A stretch of DNA of 64,000 bases, from positions 369,486,294 to 369,550,293 of the forward strand of contig CM077116.1 of the NCBI GenBank assembly GCA_039619475.1, read 5' to 3'. The notes under the pieces were generated by a model. It was not told the DNA's origin. It ran no database searches and saw only the letters and a program-made list of their open reading frames with translations. Positions 49,001 to 61,540 of the stretch are shown here, one piece after another; within the stretch, counting starts at the first letter, position 1; each line of letters starts with the position of its first letter. The position numbers and the translations under genes are program-made. The stretch is from Icerya purchasi. Taxonomy: Eukaryota; Arthropoda; Insecta; Hemiptera; Monophlebidae.

Positions 49001-52000
49001 ATTTCGCAACAGTGTGCTGGATTGTTAAGATTTTCTTTTTCGTTATTTCCCTACATTTGTCCGCTGTTTGTTTATATTAATTTCATCACAATGTTCATCG
49101 ATAGGTCGCAGATGCCCGGATCGAAATAAAAACAATCTCGTTCTACAATGCAATCGCAAACAGAATTGAAAAGCACTTATACTTACATTTACATTTATCG
49201 TCGCTCTCAATTGGAGTTACCGGCTACGTAGAAAACCGCTCGAAACCGGTTAAATTAGTTCGAGTGACACCGAATTCATTACAAAGCACGCGTTAATAAC
49301 GATTTAATTCGAAGCGTAAAGATAATTATTATTCATTGTTCCCTCCGAATTTGATCGGAGACGAAAATGAAAAAAGGGAAAAACTTCGAAAAGGCGAGTT
49401 ACAAGAAAAACAAAACGAACTCGGATTCGACGAAACGGGGGCGATAGTCGACTCCGAAAAGAAGAGCCCATCTATTAGTTGGCCAACAGAATAGAAAAAT
49501 TCAGACAAATTCAGGTGATTAAGGTATCATTATAAATTGTTTTAACGCTTCCGATTTTTCCCGACGGTTTTTTGGCTACCGCTTGAGTCTTGCCGCCGGC
49601 TAATTGGTTACTTTGTAGCGGCGACTTTAGACAGGACGGCGCGCAGAGCCGTGCAAGTTGCGATTGTGCGGCAGCACGCAGTAACGTTCGCCCGGAGACG
49701 CGAATTAACGTAATAAATTACGTTTAATTATATTTCGCATTATTCGAGTTGGCTGGCCGAAATAACATTGGCGGGAAACTTTTTAAATTTCTCACAATCA
49801 CAGAACTTCGCGCTGCCGCATTCTATTTATTCCGGTCTTCCTAATAGATTTCTCCCCCCCCGGACCGGACGCCCCCACCCGCGTTCGCTAGATAGTCGTG
49901 ATGCTGATAATCGTGTTGTTCGACTGGTGCGGCGAATGTGCCGCGGCAACTTCAAAATTCTGCAACACGAGCCAAACTGCAGCGAACTATCTTTCTGCGC
50001 AAAGCTCGAAGCTGCCTGAACCCCGGCTAAAGTGTACCGCGTAAAGTAACGGCGAAAGAAAGCGCGTTTGGAGCCGGTCCAAGTTTTAAGTAGAAGCGGC
50101 GGCGACGATGCACGTTGGCGACCGAGTGATTGGCTGCGTACCGGCAATGCGACCTGACGCCGTTTGCGATGCCGGGCTTCCGTTCAGCCGAGTCAAAATT
50201 AAAAGTATAATCGCGACGAACGCAAACATAATTTATACCTGCGCAACGACTTTCGTCTTTCCCCGTCAATCGTTCTGAGCGGCCTTTTTCTATCAACATT
50301 TTCGGAAATTCCGTTTCTATATCGGCTGCAATAATTATAGCGATAACGATAAGCGGCAGACGCGAGAGTAAAAACAACTATCTGCCACGGAGGCAGAATT
50401 CCCCGCACAGCACCGATCAGAAATGGTTGCAGAGGAAATTAACAAAACCTACCCGACCGAATAGACACACAGTTCCAGCATGATCGCCACAACTATATAT
50501 CTATCCTAATTATCTCTTTTTCCTTTTTTTTTTTTTTTTCTTTTTTTGGTAATTCCCATACTTTTGTCATTTTCACGGGAAAAAAAAGCGTTTGCCATTC
50601 ACGGCATCTTCCGTAATAGTAGTTATCAGTTGGGAGCAACTAGAAATTCTTATTCGCTCTCAATTGATCTGTTCTCTGGTTCGTCGGCGAGGTATTCTTT
50701 CACTTATAAATTTCAGAAGCGTATTCTTTACCATTCGTTCCCGCGCCATGAGAGATAATGATTGAGCTCTTCGCGGACGCTAAACTTTTTCCGATCTATC
50801 ATTATTCCTCCGGAGATTGTTAAATTTTAAACATACATAAAATGTCCGTTTGCAAAATTTCAAGTATTATCGGGTGTTTTCATTCAAACTCTCTACCGCG
50901 ATAACGAACGTTTTGGCTAATTATCTCATCTCGCGAAAGATACTATTGTAAAAATTGATGCGTTAAACGCGACCGTTCTTAACCGATGGTAGTCCGCTGG
51001 TTCTATTACTTATTCTCTTTGCCTTTTTCTCCATCCATCTCTAGAGAGATACATATTTTTTTAACCGGGCAGATTCGTTGATAGCGATTTGAGCTTGCTC
51101 CTCACACACACACACACACACACACACGCAATAAATTCGTCTTCAATTCTTCCCCACCTTCCATATCTGAACGAGATAAGAAACCGAGAGCTCTAAGAGT
51201 TATAATTTATGTTCAGTTATCTTGCAAATGCAAAATCGAAATCAAAAATTACCCGTTTCGCTAGCTCCATGAAATAGTCATGTTTTTGTTCACTCGTTCG
51301 TAGCAATTAAATAAGCAACGGTGCATCGAGAATTTTAAACAGGTTAGGGAGGAAGGGAAAGACAAAAATGCAAACTGAAATGGTTTCGTATTATAATCAT
51401 TGTTGATAAGTCGTATTTTTTTCTTCTATTTATGCGTTTAGTACATAAATTAGTGTTTTTGTTATTAATTATAGCGCTTAATAACTACGCACACCGCACA
51501 ACCGGTTTTTGTACCGGAATTGCTCAAGCGGTTTTCTGAATTTAGAAGAAAATTTACGATTATTGACATATGTATGTGCCGGCGTTTATACTTTGCGCAT
51601 TTGCGATTTTATAGAAACGGAGAAACACAGTTGCCTATTGAAAAATTGCCAAAACTTTCTTTACAGTCGATACCGAACCAGTATGAAAAGCCAAAATTGC
51701 TAGTAGCACAGAGAGCAACGTGCAATCAGAGTTTCGCGTTTATATTTTAGTTTTGGAAAACATTCGACCGAAAATTTAAATCACCCCCTCTACGTTTGTC
51801 GCAGTGTCAGGGAACAAGATTAACAATCGCAGATGTTCCGTCATAAGGTTAGTAAAGTTACTCTGAAAAGTTCTTAAGATAAATTATAAACTTACCGTTG
51901 TACGAATAATATCGAACGGATACACTTTTGAAGGAGGTGGATTTACCGAAAATGCCGAAGTCTAGCAAAATCTAGCGAAATCTGCAAAAATACAATTAAC

Positions 52001-52462
52001 CGAATAATTTAATTAGGCGTTTTAATTTACATATATAATAATGGTAATAATATAGCGAACAGATAGATGCGAATATATCTGGTGAACGGTATTACACATA
52101 TTCGCGCGTTCAGGCAAAAGTGTACACACATGTTAATTTGTAGCACTATAAATAATGTCACGATTGATTCGGTACAACGCGATATGGTACGACAGATCGG
52201 TAGAATAACATCAAAACTGATCCGATTCATTCTTTAGAAAAATTATCACCGTCCTCATAACTATAGTATGAACCGAAAACACACTATACCAAATTCAACC
52301 TGGCCAAGGGAACCCCAGTAAAATCTAGATATACCTCTTTTTACCTTTACCTTACATTCGTACGTTTTGTAGTTTATATGCAACGAGAACGCATGGGTAG
52401 GGGGGGGCGACACTTTGGAAATGTTCGATTTTTACATGTAGTCTAAACATTTATAACTGCGT
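49001..52462. other. Non-coding stretch, partly GC-richer
   Basis: No recognisable repeat or gene. About 49560-50420 is the most GC- and CpG-rich part of the window and may be unique host DNA, possibly regulatory or near an exon. A T-run lies at about 50521-50539 and a (CA)n tract at 51102-51127. The overlapping 60-115-residue frames on both strands between 49768 and 50408 are expected in GC-richer DNA and show no known motif. Confidence 0.5.
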
Positions 52463-52467
52463 ATATC

Positions 52468-53106
52468 AGGGGCGGATCTAGAAATTGGGGGGGGGGGATT
52501 ATATAATTACGTAAAATCTGCTACGGTAGGCAGTAGATTCGAGAAATACTCATTGTTTCATAATGAAAATCAAATTATAGAAATTTAGAAATGTTTTAAA
52601 AATACATAATTATTACAATTTTTAATTTAACTTTTGTCTCTTATATTGGGGGGTGAAAAATAAAACGAAATTATAAAATTATACTTTAAATATGGTAGTT
52701 TAGAAATATAGTAAGAAAGATAGTATTTCTTATTAGACACTTTACTTTTTTTTCCCTTTTTTGTTAGTAATCCGATCCGAATTTTCTTTGTTTGTGAGCA
52801 AGTTTAAATATATATATTTCTCGTTGAACTCTAATTTTAATTAAAATCAGAAAATAAAAATTAAAAAAAGAAATAAAAATGGCAAAAGATCGACGATAAT
52901 TACGTTTAAATCAGAATAAAAACGGAACGTTAATAGTTTTACTAGAAAATAGTATTAAATATTAATTATTAAAATCCATAGGTGTAACATTTATCCAAAG
53001 CTTTTATAGCATAAATTAAGTTTCTCTGTTATAACAAATTTTTTCATAGAGGCTTTGGTTCTTTGTAGGGGAAATGTCCCCTATCCCCCCTCATGGATCT
53101 GTCACT
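52468..53106. mobile_element. Non-autonomous DNA transposon, 639 bp
   Basis: The left end AGGGGCGGATCTA and the reverse complement of the right end AGTGACAGATCCA agree at 9 of 13 positions. Each end has a run of about 6 to 11 G just inside. The flanks carry ATATC on both sides (52463-52467 and 53107-53111), a possible 5-bp target duplication. The interior is AT-rich and non-coding. Assignment to a superfamily is open: the CAGGGGCGGATC-like end is seen in many insect repeats, some of them hAT. Confidence 0.55.
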
Positions 53107-53111
53107 ATATC

Positions 53112-54299
53112 CACGCACGTGCGTACATGATGGTTGCCGTATTCCACACTCCACTGTTAACGAGATTATTTTTTTATTTTTTAAAATAGTTTCCGCACAT
53201 TACCGCCAGATCTCGAATTCAGGACCCCGATTATTTATTAGTCTGGCCATTAACTCGGTTATTGCAACAAAGATGTTTATCAAATTAACGTTCACACTAA
53301 ATGGCACTAATACGATTTGAGACCTACTTTTATTTTCATACACCATTATCCAAAAACGATTAGAAAAAGAAAAAGCCGATTATATTTTAATACGATATAT
53401 AATAATTGGGTACCAGAAAGAATTATCTGGGGGAAAGTAAAGGCGGATCCCAAGTAGAAAGAAACTGGCCCCAGTGTTCTCCTGAGATCCATTAAGTTTA
53501 GTACATTATGAACTTTAACTTCGCAATCCCCGACGCCTTGTCAATGGTATGAGATTTACTTTACTTTGTATATTGTGGTGAACTACGGGTACTGAGATGT
53601 GGGTATAGGATTTGAATCCGTATTTTCTATTAATGTATTATTTATTTTTAAATAGAAATATTAACGTAACGTAAGTTAAAAATGATTATTTGGATTCATT
53701 ATTTATTTTTGAAAATTTATTATTATTCTGGCTTGTTTGTAAATACATACTGTTGTGTATATCGGGATTTACTTCTCGATGTACACATTTACTTGGAAAT
53801 TATTTAACGTAATTTGAATCTGGTTTTATCCTTAGCGTCTCTATGTGGCGGACGATGATGAATTTGAGTGTAGTGGTCGTAGAATAGCATGTTCTGGTGT
53901 GTACGGCGGCTACACTTGATGTATCGCATTGTTCCGTTTAGTTAACGTAATTTTCGATAATACAAAAACGTAATCAGATAGAAGTATTCGGGGTTCTATG
54001 CAGCTCTGTTAATATGTTATAAACTCGCGGTAATATAAATCGTCCGTGGGCATCGGTCCGGTGATAGAGTTGCGTTGCATACGTATCTATCTGTGTTGTA
54101 CTTTTATTTAATAGTAAAGGTTTTTTTTTCCCTTTATTTTTCGTTACTTATATTTATTAAAAAAAATGTGCGTTACGTAAACGAAAGAAAAAAACATAAC
54201 AACAACAACAACACCAAGCAAGAGCATATAGGCTATAACAACTATAGGTTATAACAATATACATATATATATATTTATCGGGAATGTGACATATTTAGA
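53112..54299. other. Non-coding stretch
   Basis: No gene or repeat recognised. Short AT-rich frames only. Confidence 0.45.
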
Positions 54300-54990
54300 G
54301 AACGAAAGAATAGATTACAATAGGCCCCATAAGGAGTAGGAAAATCAAGTCCCGTCAAACTGGAATACAGAGTAGAACGGTCAATACAGAAAAGTAAAAC
54401 TCGAAGAGCAGATGATCATCGTTGCAAATAAGAACGTTCAATGTAGGGAGGAAATTAATAGAAAAACGAAGACGAGAGGGAGATAGTATGGCTTAAGACC
54501 GGTAGGCAAATAATGGAGACAAAAACAGATCGATGAAGTGAGGTAAACAAGAATAAAAACAAAAAGGATCACGAATTAGAGGGAAAATAGGTTAAACAGA
54601 CAGATGGTGTGATTATTAGAAAAAGAGGAAATATAAATATGCGACCAAAATCTGAAAACTTTAGATTAGAAAATGGAATTTTTCTTCAGAAAGAAAGTGA
54701 GAAGTAGCAACCGGAGAAGAATCAGCCGCTTTATTATCAGTATGCCTACATGGCTAAGAATCCCCTGTAAATCAATGTAAATAGAATGCAGAGAAGAAAG
54801 AATTTGAATAAATGAATGTATACAGAGAGAATAATACAATCACAGGACTGATCAGGTAGGGGAGAGCAGGCGGGTTCTGAAGAACGCTTATGAAGTCAGA
54901 AATAATCGAAAAATTGTAGGAAACGCGATTAAAAGAAATAAAAATATTGGAATATAGGAGATATATGTGTGATATTAACTATATGTCCGC
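54300..54990 (-). pseudogene. I-group LINE 3' fragment
   Basis: Read on the minus strand, the end of RNase H is visible near 54730-54770 as ILSHVG followed in another frame by DNKAADSS (compare SHVGIxGNExAD). The region toward 54300 aligns by eye with the 3' region of the copy at 27240, sharing GAG-AGGAAAATCAA and then TGGAATA. Everything upstream of RNase H is missing. Confidence 0.6.
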
Positions 54991-55084
54991 GACGTTAAAC
55001 TTGAACAAGAACTAGAAATAAACGGCACAAAAGCAAAATGGATGTTTCTACATAATAAGAAATAGGATACTACTGCAATGACGA

Positions 55085-55740
55085 GCCGGATTTACGCGTT
55101 GGTCAAGGAGAGGTGGACAGAGTTGATGAATATCTGCGCAGATGGTTTTACGAGGAGGTCGATCAAAGCGTAGAAATAAGAATTGAAAAAGCGCGAACGA
55201 CTTTTAGGAAAAAGCTTTTAACACAGATGTTAATTCGGAACTACGTATGCGTCTTGTTCGGTACTACCCGTTTTCTCAATATTGTTATACGGAGTTGAGA
55301 GTTGGACTCTGACAAGAAAGCAGGAAAGAAAACTAGACGCGTTCGAAATGTTCATTTACCGTCGCATGTTAAAGATACCATGATAGGATAGAGTTATAAG
55401 AGAAGATGTTTTTTTCCAAACAAAAAGAGTTACTTTTTACGATAAAGAAACGTATACTCTCCTTAGAAATGTATATCCTCTTCAACTAGTTTTTCGAGAA
55501 AAATTTAGGCGGCAAAAGAAGCGTAGGACGAAGAAAACAGCATAGAAGAAAGAAATTCCGACGGTGGAGTGAAGTATCAGAAACAGAAGGTCATTAATAA
55601 AAAACAAACTGGCCTTACTGATTGCCAAATTTGATTTCGGAGATGGTGCAGACACGAAGAAGATCGGTAAATTATTTATGAATGTGGGATAGAAAAAAGG
55701 AAGACGAAATAAAAAAAAGAAAAAACTGATCAAATTTCGA
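55085..55740 (+). pseudogene. RTE-type LINE relic
   Basis: Plus-strand remains of the RT C-terminal half. In order they are IEKARTTFRK (about 55180), ELRMRLVR-like wording in a neighbouring frame, LYGVESWTLTRKQERKLDAFEMFIYRRMLKIP (split over frames, about 55285-55382; key words ESWTLTRKQ and FEMFIYRRMLK), and a GGKRSVGRRK block at about 55510-55540. These are the same blocks as in the better-preserved RTE fragment at 17.9 kb, so both belong to the RTE type, though not necessarily the same family. Several stops and frameshifts. Confidence 0.7.
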
Positions 55741-58329
55741 ACGGATTATCAAAATGTAATGACGATTAGCTGATTTAGTTGGCTATGAATCTTTCAATAA
55801 GTTAGCCTTTTGATTAACAAAGACGAAAGTTTTTCGGGAAGGACAAACAACTGTCTAGAAAGATCTAGCAGAAAAAATTAACGGGAGAAAGAGGCGTATT
55901 GTTTAAAGCAAGATTGACACAATCGAGACTAGGAAGGACCCACTGCAGAACAATTAACTTGTTAACGAGCCAATTAATATAGAAAAATAAGAAGCTTTAA
56001 CCTGGTTCTTTCTTCACTCCGGGTTTACTCCTTCATCTTGAATACTTTCATTCATCGTTGTCCCGGGGGGATGCCTAGATAATTTTTACCTCGTCCGGTC
56101 TCTCTCCCTTCATATTTATTCACAATTAAAGTTTTTAAAAATGACAGTAAAACTAATTTGTAATTATAATTTATTACTAACGAAAAAATAGCCATTCATG
56201 AACGATACGTTTCAAAAATCACTTCATATTTATGAAAAACACAGGCCATTATGAATTTTTAATAGTGTAGTCATGTATGCTATAGTTTTGCAAAAAAACA
56301 TTAGGGTGCTTCATGGCAAACTCATCGTATGAGCGATGGTTACACAGCGAAGCTGATACCCCGCTGTTTGCAAATACAGAGAAATATGAAACGGTTCTTT
56401 CGCTCTGGGTTCTGTGTGTGTGTAGCCACTGCTCTCTTCAAAGAGCTAATACAGACTCAGTATGAAAAACAATATGTCATTTATCAAATGAAAAAAACAA
56501 AAACACTGCCCCCAGTTTCGAACAATCTGTTCACAATCACAAAACGTCAATATCACAAATTAGTGTGTTTACTTTTTTTTATTGTCTGATTATATAATAC
56601 GTTTTTTTGTTGTTTTTTTTTCTTTCTTTTTTTTTTTGGTATTTATTTTTTGATTTAATTGACTACATACTGTATGTCTGATCAGCTGCTCACGCGAATA
56701 AATTTCTGAGAACATCTTATTTTCCAAATTACATCCCCCCTCCACGGTTGCAATTCCTATTCCTAATCGTACAGCTCAATGAGCGTCGTGACTACCTATT
56801 TGTACACTATAATTGTACAGATTAGTGTGTTCATGTCAGTTATTTATAGTTGACGCGGCTTTCTTCGTCTAGATTTGCGTGTTCCTCGGCGTCGTCTGGT
56901 CGACAAACTGTATACGAATATCATTATTTCGGGAGAACTTATGCGCATTGACGATCACGGGTAAGATATTTTGTCGATAAATGCCTTAGCGCATGCTAAC
57001 CTAGAGTGATGCCACTACATGTCCAAATTGCTTCAATTATTTGTTCATATAACAGCAATCTGCATTGTCTTCATCTTTAATGAACTTACCGCGAGCGGCA
57101 AGCGTCAAGGCGCATATATCCTAAGATAATATTTAGCGTCATCTGTCTGAGGAATCTGAGGAATCTATGGAACAGATTTGTTTTCTAGAGATAGATTTCG
57201 TCGGAAAGGAGAACGTGAACAGACCTAAGCTAGTTAAGCTAATAATCTTCCTAATTTAATTTATTGCCCGATGCAAATTTTTCTGCATCTCTTAGTTTAA
57301 CAGCTAGACCGACACTATCAACGGTGAAAGTTGTCGCTGTTGTCTGTATTTGGTAAATCCGATTCGGTAGAGATAAAGACAGGTAAAGCAAGTCCCACTG
57401 ACTGGACGTCGTCGGGGATTGCGAAATTAAGTTTTCCATAATATGTACTGAGCCTGATGGAACTGAAGATTCGAGGTTATTGTGGGATTCTTCCTTAGCA
57501 GAACCAATAAAATCATTTTCAGGTACATGAGTGACTTTGATTATGGGACAAAACCCACGTGACCTCCGGTTATGTACAAAACAGATAGAGCACTATCCAG
57601 GAACAGATGCTGAAGCGCTTAATCAAACACGGCAAATCGAAGGTAAACCGTTCGCGTCACAGTTTTCCCTTCAGAAAAGTCCGGAAATAATTTCTTGTTT
57701 TTCAGCACTCCCTCAGTAGTCTAATTCTACAAGTTTGCCCCATCGTGATGAAATGGTCGTTATTCACGCTACTTCCAACCAATAGCGGAAGAACACCTTT
57801 TCCTTAAATAAATCCGATACTGACAAGAAAATACCGGTCTGCACGAATTAACACTTTCGGAAACTTCGGTCTTCAATCTGCATTACGTTGAGAATTTTTT
57901 ATAGTGCTCACTAAAGCCGCGTCGAAAAATATGCATTGAGCAAACGCGATTTATTAAAAAATAAATCCTTTACAAATATATATTTTAATAACTCTTTTAA
58001 TTGCTTTTTTTCTTATTTGTAATTGGCATTTTTATTTCTCGAGCGTCATCTGCAACAATTTGATTTTTAGATAGATCAGACTGAATTAAACACAGTCGAG
58101 TAATTTATTGCCTCTTAAAATTGTATTTCAAACAGCTGTATATGCTGAATTTTTACATTTAAATCGGTAGAGTTACATTTAAAGTCTAATCGCGAGAGTA
58201 AATTTAAATAAACAATGGAGAGGTGCAGTTAATGAATCAAAGTCAAAACAGGTTTTGTTTACCTTAAACAAGGGGCAAAATTTGCCGATTCAGATGAATG
58301 GGCAGACAATTCCCAACTCATGTGCTGTG
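55741..58329. other. Non-coding stretch
   Basis: No gene I can defend. A minus-strand open frame of about 105 codons ending at 57251 has unusually protein-like wording and is listed under findings. Confidence 0.45.
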
Positions 58330-58620
58330 AAATAATATTTTGGCGGCACCATGGTTTGTCTGTAATGATGATATACACAAAGACCTCTGCATTCCAACGG
58401 TTAAAGAAGTGTAATTACGACCTTTGCTAGAAGATACTTTCATCGACTTGAGAACCATATCAGTCCGCTAGCAGCTAATTTTTCGCAGAATAGCGTACGA
58501 TTCAGACGATTGAAACGGCACATTAGTTGAACGGGAATTTTACCCGTAGACATTAATTTGTATAGCTCAACATAATCCAATACATACAAATAAGGAATAT
58601 AAGGAATATAAGGAATAGCG
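58330..58620 (+). pseudogene. Jockey-type LINE C-terminal stub
   Basis: The frames together read APWFVCNDDIHKDLCIPTVKEV (58343-58412; key blocks APWFV and HKDLCIPTVK) and later FARRYFHRLENHISPLAANF (58423-58480) and RRLKRHIS. This is the C-terminal signature of Jockey-clade RTs (APWYVxNxxIHxDLxIPxVxEEI). About 80 bases later an AAGGAATAT unit repeats about three times (58592-58617), possibly the 3' tail. All enzymatic domains are absent. A 70-residue frame on the minus strand across this segment is a shadow. Confidence 0.7.
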
Positions 58621-61540
58621 ACCACCACCACTGGGGGGAAGCGTTCCACCATGATTTACATAAACTAACATTGCTACTTATTGTTCAACTGAACAGATTG
58701 TATGCAGATAAAAAGGGGGAAAAATCCAAAAGGACGGCGGAATTACCTAAAATATATCAATTCGTCTGCTTAAACGGTGAGATTTTAGAATTGTACAATA
58801 ATTTTCTCGGCTTCTATGTACCGGTGTTTTCTTCTCTAAAAGTATTCCGCGCGGGAAAGTCACACGGCAAAACTTCCTGATTTTGGCGAAAACTGACGCG
58901 AATATTTGCGAGCTAATTCAGCGGTAAATCGTGATTAATTAACCGTCAGTGGCGGCGACGATCGATCTGATAGAGACTACTTCTTCCGTTTTCTAGTTAA
59001 AAAAGCGGGAAAAGAAAACGAACTGAATAAAAATAAGTGAAAATGGAAGAGAAAGAAAAACAAGCGCCTTGCTGGGAAAAAGTTTAACGAATGTAGCAGA
59101 AAATTGATGGGGAAATTAGCGTAATGAAAATGTCGCCTGTTTAACGAATTGCGGTGATGGAAGAAGCTGGAAAATCGGGAAATAAAAAGTCAACTGGTGT
59201 AGCGCGGCACAGGATTAAGGATATAATTGAAAAAAGTTGCCGCGCTGTGGAATGAGTGGCTGGTTAAACGAGATCGGAAGCAGCGAGGAAACGAGTGTTG
59301 ACAAAAGGTAATACAGACAATCTCGTTCGAGTGGTCGGATAAAAAGTTTAATGTAAGCCCGACGCAGACAGCGGCTTCCGTGCAATTTCATCCGCTAGAA
59401 AAACTGAAATCGCATTATCTTAATAATGGCAATAAGGAAGCGAGCGGCTTTGGCTCCTGACGGCAGCCAAGTTCGCACATGAAGGCCTGCTAAGTCGGTT
59501 AAGCAGATTCAGCTTATAGACAACACTAGTCGCATTTGCCGTGCGCGCAACGAAAATCACGCTAAAAGTCACTTGCAAACAAAACTGCAATAAACGTGCC
59601 GCCCGAAGCAGAATAGAAAAATGTATCTCTCGCTACACTCGGACGCTGCAGCCAATATATACATATATATATATGTATATATATATATATGTATATACGC
59701 ATATGTACATATGTACATAAATATGCGCATGTAAATATGTGTATATGTGCTGTATGTATAGTGTATATGTAAAATTTAAAGTTGCAGAAATTCGCGAAAG
59801 GCAACAGCTTAACGGGAGAATTGGTTGAATTGAATAGCATCGGAGCCGGAGGCAAGTCTATAGGTGCGCTGCTAAGGTAAACAAAGGAAAACGGGTGCGC
59901 CTTGAACTCGATATATTATTAAAAGTAACGGAGTTGCAAAAGTCAACAGAGAAAATCGAATCAGAGGAAAAATGTAGACTAGAGCAAGCTTCGAGAGACG
60001 TACAAAGGAGAGAACGCAAGAAGCGGCAGAATAATGCTGAATTCGAATGACAGGCGAGCGGTTATGTACATAATGGCATTTGCATTAAAATAAAAATGGA
60101 TGAATTTTAACTCGGCATACGGAACACTAAATGCAACGCCAAGCCTTTGCCGAATGCTCGAATGCCGATCTATAAATAATAAATAAATTCGACTCTTATT
60201 TAAAAGGCGGCCAAATTCCTTTGTCTGGCCCGTCGGTGACACTTTTCCTTTTCCCGTTCGTCGCGCACTTACTTAATTTCCGCATGAAATAGCCTGAAGA
60301 AAATCTTGTTAAAAGGCCAAGTAGTCCGAAAGGCCAGCTTGTTATTTTTCACGGCCTATTCTCTCGCCCCCTCGACATTACGTAATTAGATTTTTCCGCG
60401 GTCGCCTTTTGATTTCGCCGTCGATTTTTATTGCACCGATATTACCCATTTGGAAGATGTTTTCCGTATGTGTTCTCAACTTACACGCGTCTTCTAATTA
60501 GTTCGGAAAATAGGCATTCTACTTGCGTGCCAATTACGCAACGATTGGCGAGACAGGAGGGCCAATAAAAAATACAGCCCTGTTCGCAGAGAGATGAAAA
60601 TTATCGTAGGTAAATATAAACTCTTCCAACCGGACCTCTCTTTATGTGTAGATACGATCATTTCCAGCAAAATGCACTCGGTAAATAATTTTTTTTCCTT
60701 GTGTAATGTCCTGGTGATGCGAAGTGAAGTCATGCCACGGGGTTTTTGTTAATAAACGGATGTTGAAGTGTATATGCGAGTTAAACATTTACTGGCCAGC
60801 AGCGGCGAAATGTAAAGAAAAGTTATTCCGAATGTTATCAATATGGTCGCTATGATCGCGCGTCCGAGCTAATAAATATATTTAACGTTTTTTTTTGTTT
60901 TTTTTTTTGAAAATTCCACATCATATTATTAACCGCTATTATGTATAAAAGGGGAAAGTTTTCTGTAATTCGACCGAATAAAATCATCCGACGTATTTGT
61001 ATTATTGTCGAAGCGCGGAATACAGAAATTTGACTGATGCAAGGGTGTAATTTTCGACTACAAATTCCGAACTTGGAAAAAAGTACGGAAGAAGTAATTT
61101 CTTTCTTAATGAAAGGGTGTGAAAAAATGTCAGCTTCCGAAGGAAAACCTTTTTTCTGTCTACCAAAGGACCTCCCAGTAACCTACAAAAGTAATTTAAC
61201 GATAGTAAACGATCAAAAAAACCAATAAGCGTTTCCGTGTGGTGGCAGCTTTTGAAAGAATTATGTGAAAAAGAGCAACTCTACCCACCAGCCGGATTTT
61301 GTGAGGTATAGAAGCTATCTTTTTTCCACCGTGCAAATTTTCGGGAATGTCTCTTCCGATCATTTTCAACACCATCTAATAAAGACCATTAACCGGGCAA
61401 TGGCAAAGATATTACTTTGGTCTAATCTCTTTCTCGCTTCTCTCAACGTTCAGGATACATTTGGCCAACAAACGAAGAAAAGTGTAAATTTACCGATTGT
61501 ACACTGAAAAATTATATCCATGTCTGTGCTTAATTTCTTG
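58621..61540. other. Non-coding stretch, partly repeat-free
   Basis: Contains a TA/TATG microsatellite at about 59656-59760. Otherwise 58900-60500 is free of recognisable repeats and less AT-rich than the repeat-laden regions. No gene recognised. Confidence 0.5.
60020..60480. promoter_or_regulatory. Candidate cis-regulatory block
   Basis: A compact, repeat-free block with an exact POU octamer ATTTGCAT at 60078-60085, TTTAT/AATAAA homeodomain-type cores near 60170-60200, and several ordered GC-rich words. This is inference from composition and motif density. No gene or transcript evidence. Confidence 0.2.

Noticed and set aside
49768..50408. Overlapping frames of 69-116 residues on both strands
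   Set aside because: GC-richer DNA lowers stop frequency; no motif, and the frames overlap on opposite strands.
58440..58652. 70-residue minus-strand frame with repeated PYI
   Set aside because: Opposite the Jockey C-terminal signature and the AAGGAATAT repeat; a shadow.
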